A stretch of 38,515 nt of DNA, taken from contig CALMWF010000012.1 of the NCBI GenBank assembly GCA_937873445.1, forward strand, positions 1 through 38,515, written 5' to 3'. Positions within the stretch are counted from its first letter, which is position 1. Each line of letters starts with the position of its first letter. The position numbers were made by a program, and so were the translations under genes. Of this stretch, positions 29,400-37,273 are shown piece after piece. This stretch comes from an uncultured Alphaproteobacteria bacterium. GTDB taxonomy: Bacteria > Pseudomonadota > Alphaproteobacteria > Rhizobiales > Aestuariivirgaceae. Under the pieces are notes generated by a model. It saw nothing but the letters and a program-made list of their open reading frames with translations. It ran no database searches and was not told where the DNA came from.

Positions 29400-29840
29400 C
29401 TACCTCCTGCAGGTCAGGATTTTGGCGCGGGCCACCCGCTTCTCGGTGACGCCATTGCGCTGATTGCCGCCGATCACCCACACCCAGCGCCCGTCAGTTC
29501 TGGTCACAATGGCCACATGGCCACGAAACACCGCCACGGCATTGCGGCTGCAGGTGGAGGGCCGCCGCCAGCTGCGCCAGGATCGCGCGGCAGGAAATGC
29601 CGCTGGCGGCACCACACCGGCGCGCCGTGCCACAACCCCGGCAAAGCCGCCGCACCAGGGTGTCCGCACCGGATCAAAACCCATGAGGCGGCGCAGATAG
29701 GCGCGGTTCCGTTGTTCCGACAGGCCCACATACTGCCGGGCGACATTGGCAAGTTCGGCCGAATGGCCACGCCCCATGATGCCAGGTGCCGACAGCCACG
29801 CCAGTGCCAGCAGCGCGAGGATGAGGGCGCGCCGCATCAT
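29400..29840 (-). CDS. Secreted NlpC/P60-type peptidoglycan hydrolase (TIGR02594-like)
   Basis: A 146-aa protein with an N-terminal signal or anchor helix (ALILALLALAWLSAPGIMG) and a TIGR02594-like papain-fold domain: TPWCGGFAGVVARRAG with Cys63, FRGHVAIVTR with His108, and VIGGNQRNGV with Asn125. It probably cuts peptidoglycan peptides in the periplasm. It lies in the early operon between a Myb-like gene and gemA, away from the lysis cassette, so its role may be in lysogeny, exclusion or entry rather than timed lysis. Confidence 0.75.
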   Translation of the reverse strand: MMRRALILALLALAWLSAPGIMGRGHSAELANVARQYVGLSEQRNRAYLRRLMGFDPVRTPWCGGFAGVVARRAGVVPPAAFPAARSWRSWRRPSTCSRNAVAVFRGHVAIVTRTDGRWVWVIGGNQRNGVTEKRVARAKILTCRR

Positions 29841-30244
29841 TTCTTCAGTTCCACCAGGGTGAGCGTCAGGCCGACACAGTTGGCCAGGGCTTCAAAATTT
29901 TGCAGGCTCGGCGTGTTAAACCTCAGCGACACGACCGCCTTTGAGCAAAGTCCGGCTTCAGCACACAGATTTGGGATATTGCAGTTCAGCTCCGCAATGC
30001 GCTCCACAAGAGAGCACACCAGCGGGTGCATGTGATGGCGAGCCTGATAAGTCTTGCTCGACCGAAAATCCATCGCTGGTTGTGCTAGGCGGATGCCCAT
30101 GCTCATGGCACGCTGTTTGACCGCATTTCTGCTCCGCCCCTTGATCTCAGTCATCGCGGCCGTAGAGCCGCCCGTGGGATAGAGTTTTCGCAGCGAGCGA
30201 TCCTCCTCCTCGCTCCAGGCCCTGCCATCTCCGTTCCGGTTCAT
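29837..30244 (-). CDS. Myb/SANT-like DNA-binding protein
   Basis: A 135-aa protein; ATG overlaps the preceding stop (TCATGA layout). The N-terminus GRAWSEEEDRSLRKLYPTGGSTAAMTEIKGRSRNAVKQRAMSMGIR has the spaced Trp/Leu pattern of a Myb/SANT or GcrA-like helix-turn-helix. The C-terminal half (NIPNLCAEAGLCSKAVVSLRFNTPSLQNFEALANCVG) looks like a second, XRE-like helix-turn-helix. Probably an early transcription regulator. Confidence 0.65.
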   Translation of the reverse strand: MNRNGDGRAWSEEEDRSLRKLYPTGGSTAAMTEIKGRSRNAVKQRAMSMGIRLAQPAMDFRSSKTYQARHHMHPLVCSLVERIAELNCNIPNLCAEAGLCSKAVVSLRFNTPSLQNFEALANCVGLTLTLVELKK

Positions 30245-30369
30245 GACCGCCTCCGGTGCCGCGCCCGCCAGCGCCGCCAGGCACTGTCCATGACCGCCGC
30301 GCCAACCATCATGCCCACCAACGCGCCAATCCCCATCAGCGCCACCTGATCCCATAACCAGTTGTTCAT
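30241..30369 (-). CDS. 42-aa membrane peptide
   Basis: Reads MNNWLWDQVALMGIGALVGMMVGAAVMDSAW and ends in a very basic tail RRWRARHRRRS. One membrane helix. The start and stop overlap both neighbours (ATGA), which supports real translation. Function unknown. Confidence 0.6.
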   Translation of the reverse strand: MNNWLWDQVALMGIGALVGMMVGAAVMDSAWRRWRARHRRRS

Positions 30370-30899
30370 GACGCCGCCTCCAGGCCCTGGGGGCTGAACG
30401 GCTTGACGCTGAAAGCCTCGTGGCCGCCACCGATCTTGATGCCGGGAATGCTGGCGGCCGTGTCCGGGTCATCCAGCAGCGCCGCCCGGTTGATTTCCTC
30501 GATCACGCGCACGAAACGGTCCAGACCATTGGCCTTCATCCAGCTGATCACCGCCTCTGGCGCGGTGATCCGTCCGATGGAGGGCCGCTGCGTCATCCAT
30601 GAGATTTCGCCAGCGGGGAATGAGACCGTCTTGGTCCTGCCGCCTTGCGTCAGTTCGGCGCGATGGGCCTCCGCCCAGGCACACAGGCCCTCGGTGATCT
30701 GTGCCCGCTCCTGCACCAGCGGCGCGGCAAGGCGCTCGAACTCATCCTTGACCTTGGCCAGGGCATCCTTGAGGCCAATATCCATTTCGGAAATGCGGCG
30801 CTCCAGATCGCCGATCCTGAAGATGGCCTCATTGGCCTCCTCGCGGCTCTGCGGCACTGAAACAATGGCAGCGGTTTTAGCTCTGGGCGTCTTGGCCAT
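30366..30899 (-). CDS. gam: Gam-like host nuclease inhibitor
   Basis: A 177-aa member of the Mu Gam family (PF07352). It has an N-terminal coiled coil (ANEAIFRIGDLERRISEMDIGLKDALAKVKDEFERL) and the core SFPAGEISWMTQRPSIGRI followed by VISWMKANGLDRFVRVIEEINRAALL. Gam binds double-stranded DNA ends and protects linear phage DNA from exonuclease; it is related to Ku. Length equals Mu Gam (174 aa). Early operon position matches Mu. Confidence 0.95.
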   Translation of the reverse strand: MAKTPRAKTAAIVSVPQSREEANEAIFRIGDLERRISEMDIGLKDALAKVKDEFERLAAPLVQERAQITEGLCAWAEAHRAELTQGGRTKTVSFPAGEISWMTQRPSIGRITAPEAVISWMKANGLDRFVRVIEEINRAALLDDPDTAASIPGIKIGGGHEAFSVKPFSPQGLEAAS

Positions 30900-31200
30900 G
30901 GATGATCTCCGAAAGCTGGGGCAGGTTGCCGTTGATGTAGTCGGCCATGGTTGCGGCGCTGAGGCACTGGCCCTGTTGCGCGGCGGCCATGGCGTGGTTG
31001 CGGATGTCGATCAGCAGGTCCGTTGCCACCAGCGACAGTTGCGCCATGGCATGGATATCGTCGGCGGAAAGAAAGGTGATGGCGGCGCGTTTGGATTGTG
31101 CCGCCAGCCGGGCGCGGCGGATGAATTCCTCCAGGCGCGCTGTGCGTGCGCCCGGCGTTCCCATGTGCCCCATGATCTGATGGGTGGAGAGTGTGGTCAT
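30877..31200 (-). CDS. Conserved early protein, unknown
   Basis: A 107-aa mostly helical protein, coupled by ATGA to the upstream gene and overlapping Gam by 23 nt. It contains ARTARLEEFIRRARLAAQSKRAAITFLSADDIHAMAQ. Not recognised. Confidence 0.6.
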   Translation of the reverse strand: MTTLSTHQIMGHMGTPGARTARLEEFIRRARLAAQSKRAAITFLSADDIHAMAQLSLVATDLLIDIRNHAMAAAQQGQCLSAATMADYINGNLPQLSEIIHGQDAQS

Positions 31201-31436
31201 GGCAGGTTGGCCTCCCGCCTCGCCGCCACCGGGAACAGGTGAACATTGCTGTTCATGTGTTCCACCGTCAGCCTCTGCCGCCGTGGCACCTGCGCGCCCT
31301 CCAGGGCCATTACCTCCTCGCGGATGCCCTGCATTGACACCGCCATGGCACTCAGAAACTTGCGCGGGATTGTGACCTCTCCGCTCGCCGCCAGTTCCAG
31401 CGACTTGATCATCGTTTTGATTTTGTCACTGGTCAT
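31197..31436 (-). CDS. Small early protein, unknown
   Basis: A 79-aa protein, MTSDKIKTMIKSLELAASGEVTIPRKFLSAMA..., with the start overlapping the preceding stop (ATGA). Helical, no recognised domain; the IPRKFL stretch is reminiscent of swapped-hairpin regulators but too weak to name. Confidence 0.55.
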   Translation of the reverse strand: MTSDKIKTMIKSLELAASGEVTIPRKFLSAMAVSMQGIREEVMALEGAQVPRRQRLTVEHMNSNVHLFPVAARREANLP

Positions 31437-31867
31437 GACGCCTTCTCCTCGGAGTTGATGTTCATGCGGCTGTGCGGGCACGTTCCACGGCACGCCCGAT
31501 AAAGTTCAACTGCCAGCCGTGATGTGGCCATGAATTGGGCCGCCTTCTTCTGGTAGCGAAGGCACTGATCGCGCCGGATCGACCCGGTCACCGGGCAATC
31601 GACGTGTTCCCCCATCAGTGCGCCCCGCACCGCCTGTTCCACCACGGCAATGGTTCCCCGGTAGCGGCGGCGAAGAACGGCCGAGATGACCGAATTCGAG
31701 TATCCGATCCGTTCAGCTATGGCAGTCTGGCTGGAGCGGTCACAGGCTTCGCCGAGCACCATGATCCAGTCGGGCATTTCTTCCCCCCACGCCTCCCGCG
31801 CGTTCTTGAGGGATTGCTGGGGGGCATAGGTGCCCTTTGCTGGTCCACGTCTTTTCTCACGCGACAT
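31433..31867 (-). CDS. HTH DNA-binding protein
   Basis: A 144-aa protein. The ATG of MSREKRRGPAKG has GGAGG upstream and overlaps the previous gene by 11 nt. A helix-turn-helix is seen in SSQTAIAERIGYSNSVISAVLRRRYRGTI (about 50-78). The C-terminal part has four cysteines (CPVTGSIRRDQCLRYQ and RACRGTCPHS) that could bind metal. Probably an early regulator. Confidence 0.65.
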   Translation of the reverse strand: MSREKRRGPAKGTYAPQQSLKNAREAWGEEMPDWIMVLGEACDRSSQTAIAERIGYSNSVISAVLRRRYRGTIAVVEQAVRGALMGEHVDCPVTGSIRRDQCLRYQKKAAQFMATSRLAVELYRACRGTCPHSRMNINSEEKAS

Positions 31868-32489
31868 GGAATACCTCCCGAGCCAGTGCAACGCCGTAAA
31901 AGGTCCGGGTATTGAGATCATAGGCCAGGGTTGCCTCGCACAGGCGCGGCGGCAGTGGTCCGGTGTCCATCAGGCGGCGAAGCCGCAGCTGCTCCTCACC
32001 CCGTGGGGTGTCACCGAAAAGGCTTTCAAGATAGCCGGCGGCACGCAGAAACCCGACAATGCCACTGACTTCCCGCAGCCGCGCATCGGCAATGGTGGGC
32101 CGCACATCATCCCACAGGAGCCGCACTGTAAACTCCTTGCGGATGCGTATAGCCTTCCACACCGCTTGGCGCAGGGTAAACCAGCGGTCAGGCTGTGATC
32201 TGGTATTCAGCACCACCACCGATGACGGCAATCGGGTGATGGCGTATAGAATTTGACGGTCAGTGGTAGAGCCAGCAACCAGGGCTATCCCGGCACGGAC
32301 TAGCCGAGCGAGATAGTAGTCGGCACTGGTGGTGCTGCCGCCACTCACTCTTGCCAGATCACCAGCGGTGAACCCGGTGCGGAGGTTGGCAATCTCGCGC
32401 AGGGCCAGAAACATTTCCTCCTGGCCTGGTTCGATGGTGATGCTGAAATGGTCATGCACGGGGCGCTTGAGAGGCACAACAACGCTCAT
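31857..32489 (-). CDS. Winged-helix-like early protein, unknown
   Basis: A 210-aa protein directly after the MuB gene (4-nt overlap). GFTAGDLARVSGGSTTSADYYLARLVRAGIALV (about 39-71) fits a winged helix-turn-helix, and a second such segment may lie around ARLREVSGIVGFLRAAGYLE. Not recognised by name. The position after MuB suggests a role in replication control or early regulation. Confidence 0.6.
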   Translation of the reverse strand: MSVVVPLKRPVHDHFSITIEPGQEEMFLALREIANLRTGFTAGDLARVSGGSTTSADYYLARLVRAGIALVAGSTTDRQILYAITRLPSSVVVLNTRSQPDRWFTLRQAVWKAIRIRKEFTVRLLWDDVRPTIADARLREVSGIVGFLRAAGYLESLFGDTPRGEEQLRLRRLMDTGPLPPRLCEATLAYDLNTRTFYGVALAREVFHVA

Positions 32490-33250
32490 TTGCCCGCCCT
32501 CCGCAGAGTGCGTGGCGGGTTGCCCGCGTAAGTGTCTTCAATGACCCATGATTGCAGGTCGATGGTGGTCAGCTGCTCGCGGATGGCCTTTACCCGCGCC
32601 CGGTCAATATTCGATACGATGTAGCGCGTGACGCCGTGGCATTGCTCAACGAAGTGTTTCAGAAGGTCGTCGGCCAGCTTGACCTCGGGGGCGTTTGCCT
32701 CCGCCAGTGCCCGCGCATCCTCAGGACGACAATATTCGGCGGCAACCCATTTTGAAACACGGCTGTGCGCCCGGTCGTAGGGGATCAGCTTGGCGTGGAT
32801 ATTTTCTTCGCCGATAAGGACTATGGGTGACAATGTTTTGAGGTGAATGTAGCGCACCACATCCACCAACCGCTTGTCGATCAGGAAGTTGGCCTCGTCG
32901 AAAATCAGCGGGCGCGGGCTTTCAGACAGAATGTTGATGATCCTGTCCAGCTTCTTGTTCACGGTGCCACGCAGGTCCCGCTCCATCAGCTCGTGCAGGA
33001 TGTTGTCCATCAGCGTGCTCGAATTCCAGGTTGGACCGCATTCGATGTAGATGCAGTCGAGATTGATTGCGGTGCGCGTGGCTGCGACGGTCTTTCCCAG
33101 CCCGGCACGGCCATAGAAAACACCCCAGCCCGGCAAGAAGGATGAACGCTCCATCAGGCCTAGCACCAGTTCATAGAACGCTGTGACATTCGGCAGGCCA
33201 AGAATGCTCCCTGCCTTGCCTGCATTGACTCTCGGCTCGTTTTTCGCCAT
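32486..33250 (-). CDS. MuB-like AAA+ target-selection ATPase
   Basis: A 254-aa ATPase that by family binds DNA, picks transposition targets and stimulates the transposase. Walker A is GRAGLGKT (47-54) and Walker B is LIFDEA (115-120). The C-terminal part (ALAEANAPEVKLADDLLKHFVEQCHGVTRYIVSNI) resembles the AAA lid. It is somewhat shorter than Mu B (312 aa) and seems to lack the extended N-terminal domain. It follows the transposase gene after a 60-bp gap. Confidence 0.92.
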   Translation of the reverse strand: MAKNEPRVNAGKAGSILGLPNVTAFYELVLGLMERSSFLPGWGVFYGRAGLGKTVAATRTAINLDCIYIECGPTWNSSTLMDNILHELMERDLRGTVNKKLDRIINILSESPRPLIFDEANFLIDKRLVDVVRYIHLKTLSPIVLIGEENIHAKLIPYDRAHSRVSKWVAAEYCRPEDARALAEANAPEVKLADDLLKHFVEQCHGVTRYIVSNIDRARVKAIREQLTTIDLQSWVIEDTYAGNPPRTLRRAGK

Positions 33251-33278
33251 TTTAACCACCGTTCGATATTTGGGTTGC

Positions 33279-33312
33279 GCGCTTCCCCGTTACAGCGGGG
33301 AGCGCTTTTTTT
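33279..33312 (+). terminator. Rho-independent terminator oriented on the plus strand
   Basis: GCGCTTCCCCG-TTACAG-CGGGGAGCGC followed by seven T on the plus strand (33306-33312). The T-run overlaps the transposase stop codon on the other strand. For the minus-strand operon the T-run is on the wrong side, so this would stop antisense transcription rather than the early operon. Confidence 0.7.
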
Positions 33313-35455
33313 ACGCCTGGTTGAGCCACTCACTGCCAAAGCTCAGCACCATCTCGGCGCACGCTTTGAATTCTGCGTCCTTTTCGTAACCGCCAAGCCA
33401 GCGCGCGTCCTCGGCGCTGACGGCATCACCCGCGTCGATGCGCGCCCGTATATCCAGCGCCCGGCGATAGCGTTGTTGTTTTGTCTCGCGCATTGGCACG
33501 ATGTTGGCCGTCGCGGCTCTGGGCATCGCAGGTCGCGATTCCTCTGCCCGCATTGCCATGGCCTCTGCCGCCTGCTCCAATGCTCTGCTGCTGTGACCCT
33601 CCACTGGCTTGGGAAAGGCGGTCACGCTGGCGCTCTTGCGCGCGCCGAGGTCAAGCACCGCGTCCACCATGTCGCGCGGTTTGATCCGCGCCTTCAGTCG
33701 GCGCATTTCGGCCCGGCCTTCCCTGGTGATGGCCTCATGCTCGGCCCGCACGGCGGCAATCGCCTTACGCGGATCAACCCCGGCCAGGCGCGGGCAGATG
33801 GCTTCGCCGATGAATTCGCCCAGCTCGTCGGCAAACACATAAAGCCTGCCCATGTCCGTGCCGTCGCGGCGGCAAAAGACCCGCTGCCCGGCAAAAATCC
33901 TGCCGGAAACAAAATAGTCGTGCTCAATGCGGATGCCGCGCTTGGTCACTTGGCGCCACCCGCCCGGAACCGGCGACAGCAGCATGTCCAGAGCGTGAAC
34001 ATTGGCCACCTGTTTCACGGTTCCGGGCGAAGCTGCAGCCTTGGCAAAGGGGGTTATGTTGCCAAGGCCGCCATGGGCACGGTGGGCATAGACATCGCGC
34101 GCCCACGCATCGAGTTTTTCTTGAAGCTCGTTGGCTGTCAGGTTGACGGCAAAGGCCTTTTCATCGCTCTCACCAAGCCGGTTGGCAAAGCTGCGCCGAG
34201 CCTCGATCTGTTTTCGATCTTCAACATTATGACCGATGAAGCCGGGCAGAAGCGGCATGAAACCCCGCTGCATGGTGCCGATCATCCGCTCCACGATGCC
34301 CTTTTGCTCCGGCGAAAAGGGGTCGCTCACCTCGTGGCGGATGCCAACCAATGCCATGGCCTGAACGAAGGCGCGGCTCTTGAAATCGGAGCCATTGTCG
34401 GTGCGGATCGTGTCCGGCACGCCCCAGGCCAGAATGGCCTTGCGCACCAGTGTCAGCGTGGCCTCGGTGCGCGCCACCTTGGACACGTGGAAAAGAGCGC
34501 GGCGTGAATAGACATCCACACAGGCATAGACCGATTGCCTCCCATCCAGGGTGAGCGCATCGGACGGCGATGCGTCGATCTCCCAACACTGGTTGACCTG
34601 CCCCACATGCGCATAGGCGTTATGGCCAGCCAGTCGCATGTGAGATTTGTAGCGGTCAGGGTCATGGAAGGCCGTCAGTGACCGCCGATTTTCGTTCTTC
34701 CAGGCCGTCATGAAGCGGTTGAACGAGGCCTCGTGTGGCAGTGCCACCTCGCGCGCACCATCGCTCAGCGTGGCACCGAATTTGGCTTCCACCAACTGCC
34801 GCACATGCGCGGCGGTGAGAAACGGCTGATGCACGATAAGGGCTTTGATGTGTTCTGCCACCGCCCCGTCATTCACCCGCTCGATGAGCGGCCGGACCTT
34901 TCGGCCATCTCCGCGAATGGCGTGAAAGCGGCCCTGGTCGCGGGCCTTGCGCCACCGCGCCAAAGAACGCGTGGAAACCCTGGGAAGCGCCAGTTTCAGC
35001 CAGTCAGGAACGTCGATTTCACGCCTGTTGAAACGCCGTGCAAAGTCGTCGTCTGCCCCCTTGCGGCCCAGCGCCCGATTGGCGCGGTAGTGCTCATCGG
35101 CCATGGTCAGCACGGCCAGCCCTGCATCACGGCGCAGCGTCTGCCCCTTGCTGAGGGCGATGGGCGGCGATGCAGTCAGGGCCGAAGGTGTAGCGGGCTT
35201 GATGGGAGTGGGTGAAACCTTGGCACGCTGCGCCGCCAGCGCAATGCGCGCATCGGAGGGCAGCAGCGAGGTGTGATACTCAATGCCGCCGCCGCCATCG
35301 CGGCCGGCGCGCCTCCGTGCCAGGGCTTCGCCGGTCGGCGCCTTGCGGTCGGCCCACCCCTCGGCCATGGCCACTCTGTTCACATTGCGCTTTGTGCCGG
35401 GCATGCCCGGCAAAGCCAGCTCGGCAATCTCGCGCGCGGTGAGCCAGTGGGTCAT
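33311..35455 (-). CDS. MuA-type DDE transposase
   Basis: A 714-aa transposase that by family assembles on the phage ends and carries out integration and replicative transposition. The N-terminal Mu-type HTH is HWLTAREIAELALPGMPGT...NRVAMAEGWADRK (about 3-38). The catalytic core has Asp294 (WEIDASPSDA), Asp353 (RTDNGSDF) and Glu389 (QKGIVERMIG). A Mu_transpos_C beta domain follows (RGIRIEHDYFVSGRIFAGQRVFCRRDGTDMGRLYVF, about 510-545), then a basic helical tail likely to contact MuB. Length is close to MuA (663 aa). Confidence 0.95.
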   Translation of the reverse strand: MTHWLTAREIAELALPGMPGTKRNVNRVAMAEGWADRKAPTGEALARRRAGRDGGGGIEYHTSLLPSDARIALAAQRAKVSPTPIKPATPSALTASPPIALSKGQTLRRDAGLAVLTMADEHYRANRALGRKGADDDFARRFNRREIDVPDWLKLALPRVSTRSLARWRKARDQGRFHAIRGDGRKVRPLIERVNDGAVAEHIKALIVHQPFLTAAHVRQLVEAKFGATLSDGAREVALPHEASFNRFMTAWKNENRRSLTAFHDPDRYKSHMRLAGHNAYAHVGQVNQCWEIDASPSDALTLDGRQSVYACVDVYSRRALFHVSKVARTEATLTLVRKAILAWGVPDTIRTDNGSDFKSRAFVQAMALVGIRHEVSDPFSPEQKGIVERMIGTMQRGFMPLLPGFIGHNVEDRKQIEARRSFANRLGESDEKAFAVNLTANELQEKLDAWARDVYAHRAHGGLGNITPFAKAAASPGTVKQVANVHALDMLLSPVPGGWRQVTKRGIRIEHDYFVSGRIFAGQRVFCRRDGTDMGRLYVFADELGEFIGEAICPRLAGVDPRKAIAAVRAEHEAITREGRAEMRRLKARIKPRDMVDAVLDLGARKSASVTAFPKPVEGHSSRALEQAAEAMAMRAEESRPAMPRAATANIVPMRETKQQRYRRALDIRARIDAGDAVSAEDARWLGGYEKDAEFKACAEMVLSFGSEWLNQA

Positions 35456-35661
35456 GTCTCGCCTCGCGCCAGAAGCATGGCATCAGCAACTTCGTATGAT
35501 TGTGCCACCACCACCCGGAATATTTCTTCCTTGGGCAGCACCCCCACCTGGCCAACCATCACCCGCAATACCTCGGGCATGGCCACCGCCGCGAAATGAT
35601 CCCTAAGGCTGATGCCCTCGCCATGGCTCCCCACCCTTTTTTCAGGTGTCCAGCCCATCAC
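35452..35661 (-). CDS. Small early protein with GWTxEKR start
   Basis: A 69-aa protein beginning MMGWTPEKRVGSHGEG. Its N-terminus (GWTPEKR) and upstream DNA repeat those of the gene before it (GWTHEKR), so the two starts look duplicated. It overlaps neighbours at both ends by 4 nt. Function unknown. Confidence 0.55.
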   Translation of the reverse strand: MMGWTPEKRVGSHGEGISLRDHFAAVAMPEVLRVMVGQVGVLPKEEIFRVVVAQSYEVADAMLLARGET

Positions 35662-35915
35662 CGCCCCTCCTGCTTCTTGATCTCGGCGTCAATGGCGGCG
35701 CGTAGATCATCACCCCGGATGCCACACGAGCGCAGCTTGGCCGCGTATTTCTTGAGGTGCGGTGGCACATCAACAAACCCGCACGCCGCCCTGAACTCCG
35801 GGTCGGCATGGAGGGCCTTCATCCGCGCTGCCACCGCCGCCCTGAACTCCGGGTCGGCATGGCGGGCCTTCATCCGCGCCGCCGCTTCCGCCCGTTTTTC
35901 ATGTGTCCAGCCCAT
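35658..35915 (-). CDS. Small early protein with 17-aa tandem repeats
   Basis: An 85-aa protein starting at an ATG that overlaps the ParB-like stop (TGATG). After GWTHEKRAEAA come two near-identical 17-aa units of the form RMKAxHADPEFRAAxAA (51-bp DNA tandem repeat). The C-terminal part GIRGDDLRAAIDAEIKKQEGR is helical. Short Arg/Lys-rich repeats of this sort resemble NUMOD-like DNA-binding modules, but this is only a resemblance. Confidence 0.6.
   Translation of the reverse strand: MGWTHEKRAEAAARMKARHADPEFRAAVAARMKALHADPEFRAACGFVDVPPHLKKYAAKLRSCGIRGDDLRAAIDAEIKKQEGR
35785..35886. repeat. 51-bp tandem repeat, two copies
   Basis: CTGAACTCCGGGTCGGCATG recurs at 35791 and 35842 with a 51-bp period; flanking bases match with few changes. 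It encodes the two 17-aa units of the overlapping minus-strand gene. Confidence 0.8.
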
Positions 35916-36715
35916 CACATCCCATCCTCTTTGGTGATGTGGTTCTTGATCTGCCGCTTCACCTTCCGGCTGGCCCGCGCCCACAGTTTCAGAAAAGCCG
36001 CGAAGTCGCGCTCGTCGGGGGCCTTGATGTCCACCTTGTTGTCGATGATCGAAAGCGCCGCCGACACGGTGGTGGCCTGGGGGTTGTCGGCCATCAGCAG
36101 GTCCAGGGCGCGGGCTTGCCCATTCGCATCCAGCTTGGACAGGGCCACCAGCTGTGCCCGGTTGTCGGCCAGCGGATGCCCCGCCAGGCGTGACCGCGTG
36201 TCGGCGGTCAACTTGTTGTGCAGATCGGCATCGGCAAAGATAGTGCGCCGCGACAGGCCCATTTTTCCGGCCACATCGTCGCCCAGGGAAAAAAGTGCAA
36301 TGTTTGCACTTTTTTCGTGCCTGCCCTTCCGGCCCCGCGTTTCACCATGAAGTTGCAGGTAAACTTCCTTCAGTTCCGCCACATGGGCGGCCCGGTCCAG
36401 CGCCGAAAGCTCGCGGCGGCCAACATTCTCGGCAATCTCGTGAAGGCGTAACTCCAGTTCCGGCTTGTCGGTGTCCGGGCTGATGATCCGGGCCGGAATA
36501 TCCTTCCGCCCCAACAGCTGGAAGGCCGCCAGCCGGTGGGCACCCGAGGCCAGCCGATAACTATTACCGATCAGCATGATTTCGACGGGGTGCTGCAGCC
36601 CCGTGGCCTCGATCACCTTTGCCAGACCTTCAACCCACCCGGCGTCAACCTGGCGCAACCGGTCACCCACCTCAATGTCAGCGATGGGAAAGGCTCCGCT
36701 CTCGATCAGCGCCAT
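35915..36715 (-). CDS. ParB/Srx-like domain protein
   Basis: A 266-aa protein. The ParB-like N-terminal domain reads PIADIEVGDRLRQVDAGWVEGLAKVIEATGLQHPVEIMLIGNSYRLASGAHRLAAFQLLG, including GAHRLAA in place of the usual GERRxxA box, followed by ELRLHEIAENVGRRELSALDRAAHVAELKEVY. A helix-turn-helix comes near DDVAGKMGLSRRTIFADADL. ParB proteins use CTP and bind DNA; in phages they act in regulation, replication or partition. The ATG has GGAG upstream. Confidence 0.85.
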   Translation of the reverse strand: MALIESGAFPIADIEVGDRLRQVDAGWVEGLAKVIEATGLQHPVEIMLIGNSYRLASGAHRLAAFQLLGRKDIPARIISPDTDKPELELRLHEIAENVGRRELSALDRAAHVAELKEVYLQLHGETRGRKGRHEKSANIALFSLGDDVAGKMGLSRRTIFADADLHNKLTADTRSRLAGHPLADNRAQLVALSKLDANGQARALDLLMADNPQATTVSAALSIIDNKVDIKAPDERDFAAFLKLWARASRKVKRQIKNHITKEDGM

Positions 36716-36852
36716 GATTGTGCTCCATTTGGTAAAGGCGAGGGGATCAGCCGACCTGCACGCCGACTGATCCCCCCTTGCGTGGTTGGGGCACCACACA
36801 CCCGCCGTGGCGTCACCAGCGGCGGAACAGAATGATTGAGCCAGCTCACCAT
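36706..36852 (-). CDS. Possible 48-aa peptide between membrane peptide and parB-like gene
   Basis: The frame opens with ATG overlapping the previous gene by 7 nt and closes inside the start of the parB-like gene. The composition (Pro, Arg, Ser-rich) and missing ribosome site make it doubtful; it may simply be leader sequence. Confidence 0.25.
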   Translation of the reverse strand: MVSWLNHSVPPLVTPRRVCGAPTTQGGISRRAGRLIPSPLPNGAQSWR

Positions 36853-36965
36853 GGCAGACCCCCGAAGCCGTTCAGGGCAACCGCAATGAGGGCCAGGGCC
36901 ATATTGGCCGCATAGAGGGTCAAGACACGCTGGCGGAGCCGGGCGCGGGCAAGGTGGTCAATCAT
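36846..36965 (-). CDS. 39-aa membrane peptide
   Basis: MIDHLARARLRQRVLTLYAANMALALIAVALNGFGGLPW: a basic start followed by one membrane helix. ATG overlaps the Ner-like stop (ATGA), which supports it as a real member of the operon. Unknown function. Confidence 0.55.
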   Translation of the reverse strand: MIDHLARARLRQRVLTLYAANMALALIAVALNGFGGLPW

Positions 36966-37273
36966 GATGCCCTCGCCATGGATTCAGGACTCGCGCACAG
37001 GTGCCGCTTCCTGCTAAGCTTCCGCCTGTATTTGGCCGGGATCAGTTCGCCGTCATCGTCGAACCAGTCCGGCCACAGTTCGTGAGCGGGTATATTGAGC
37101 ACCTTGGCAATGTGCAGGTTCACCCGAGTTGAGGGTTTGACGAGCGCCGCGCGCAGCGACGAGGCGCTGAACCCGGATTCCTCCGCCATCACCCTGAAGG
37201 TCTGGCCCCGGCGCCGCAGCTCGGCCCGAATTCCCCACTCGTCAAGACGCGGTTTGCGCAGTTTCAGGTTCAT
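36962..37273 (-). CDS. Ner-like DNA-binding protein
   Basis: A 103-aa protein, first in the early operon and divergent from the repressor, like Mu ner. Family features: RLDEWGIRAELRRRGQTFRVMAEESGFSASSLRAALVKPSTRVNLHIAKVLNIPAHELWPDWFDDDGELI, a lambda-repressor-like HTH of the Ner/Nlp/SfsB group ending in WPxWF. It probably represses early and repressor promoters in the intergenic region. ATG chosen over an upstream TTG. Confidence 0.88.
   Translation of the reverse strand: MNLKLRKPRLDEWGIRAELRRRGQTFRVMAEESGFSASSLRAALVKPSTRVNLHIAKVLNIPAHELWPDWFDDDGELIPAKYRRKLSRKRHLCASPESMARAS

Noticed and set aside
35785-35886. Possible assembly artefact from a duplicated 51-bp segment
   Set aside because: The two units differ at several bases and keep the frame, so they look like a genuine protein repeat.
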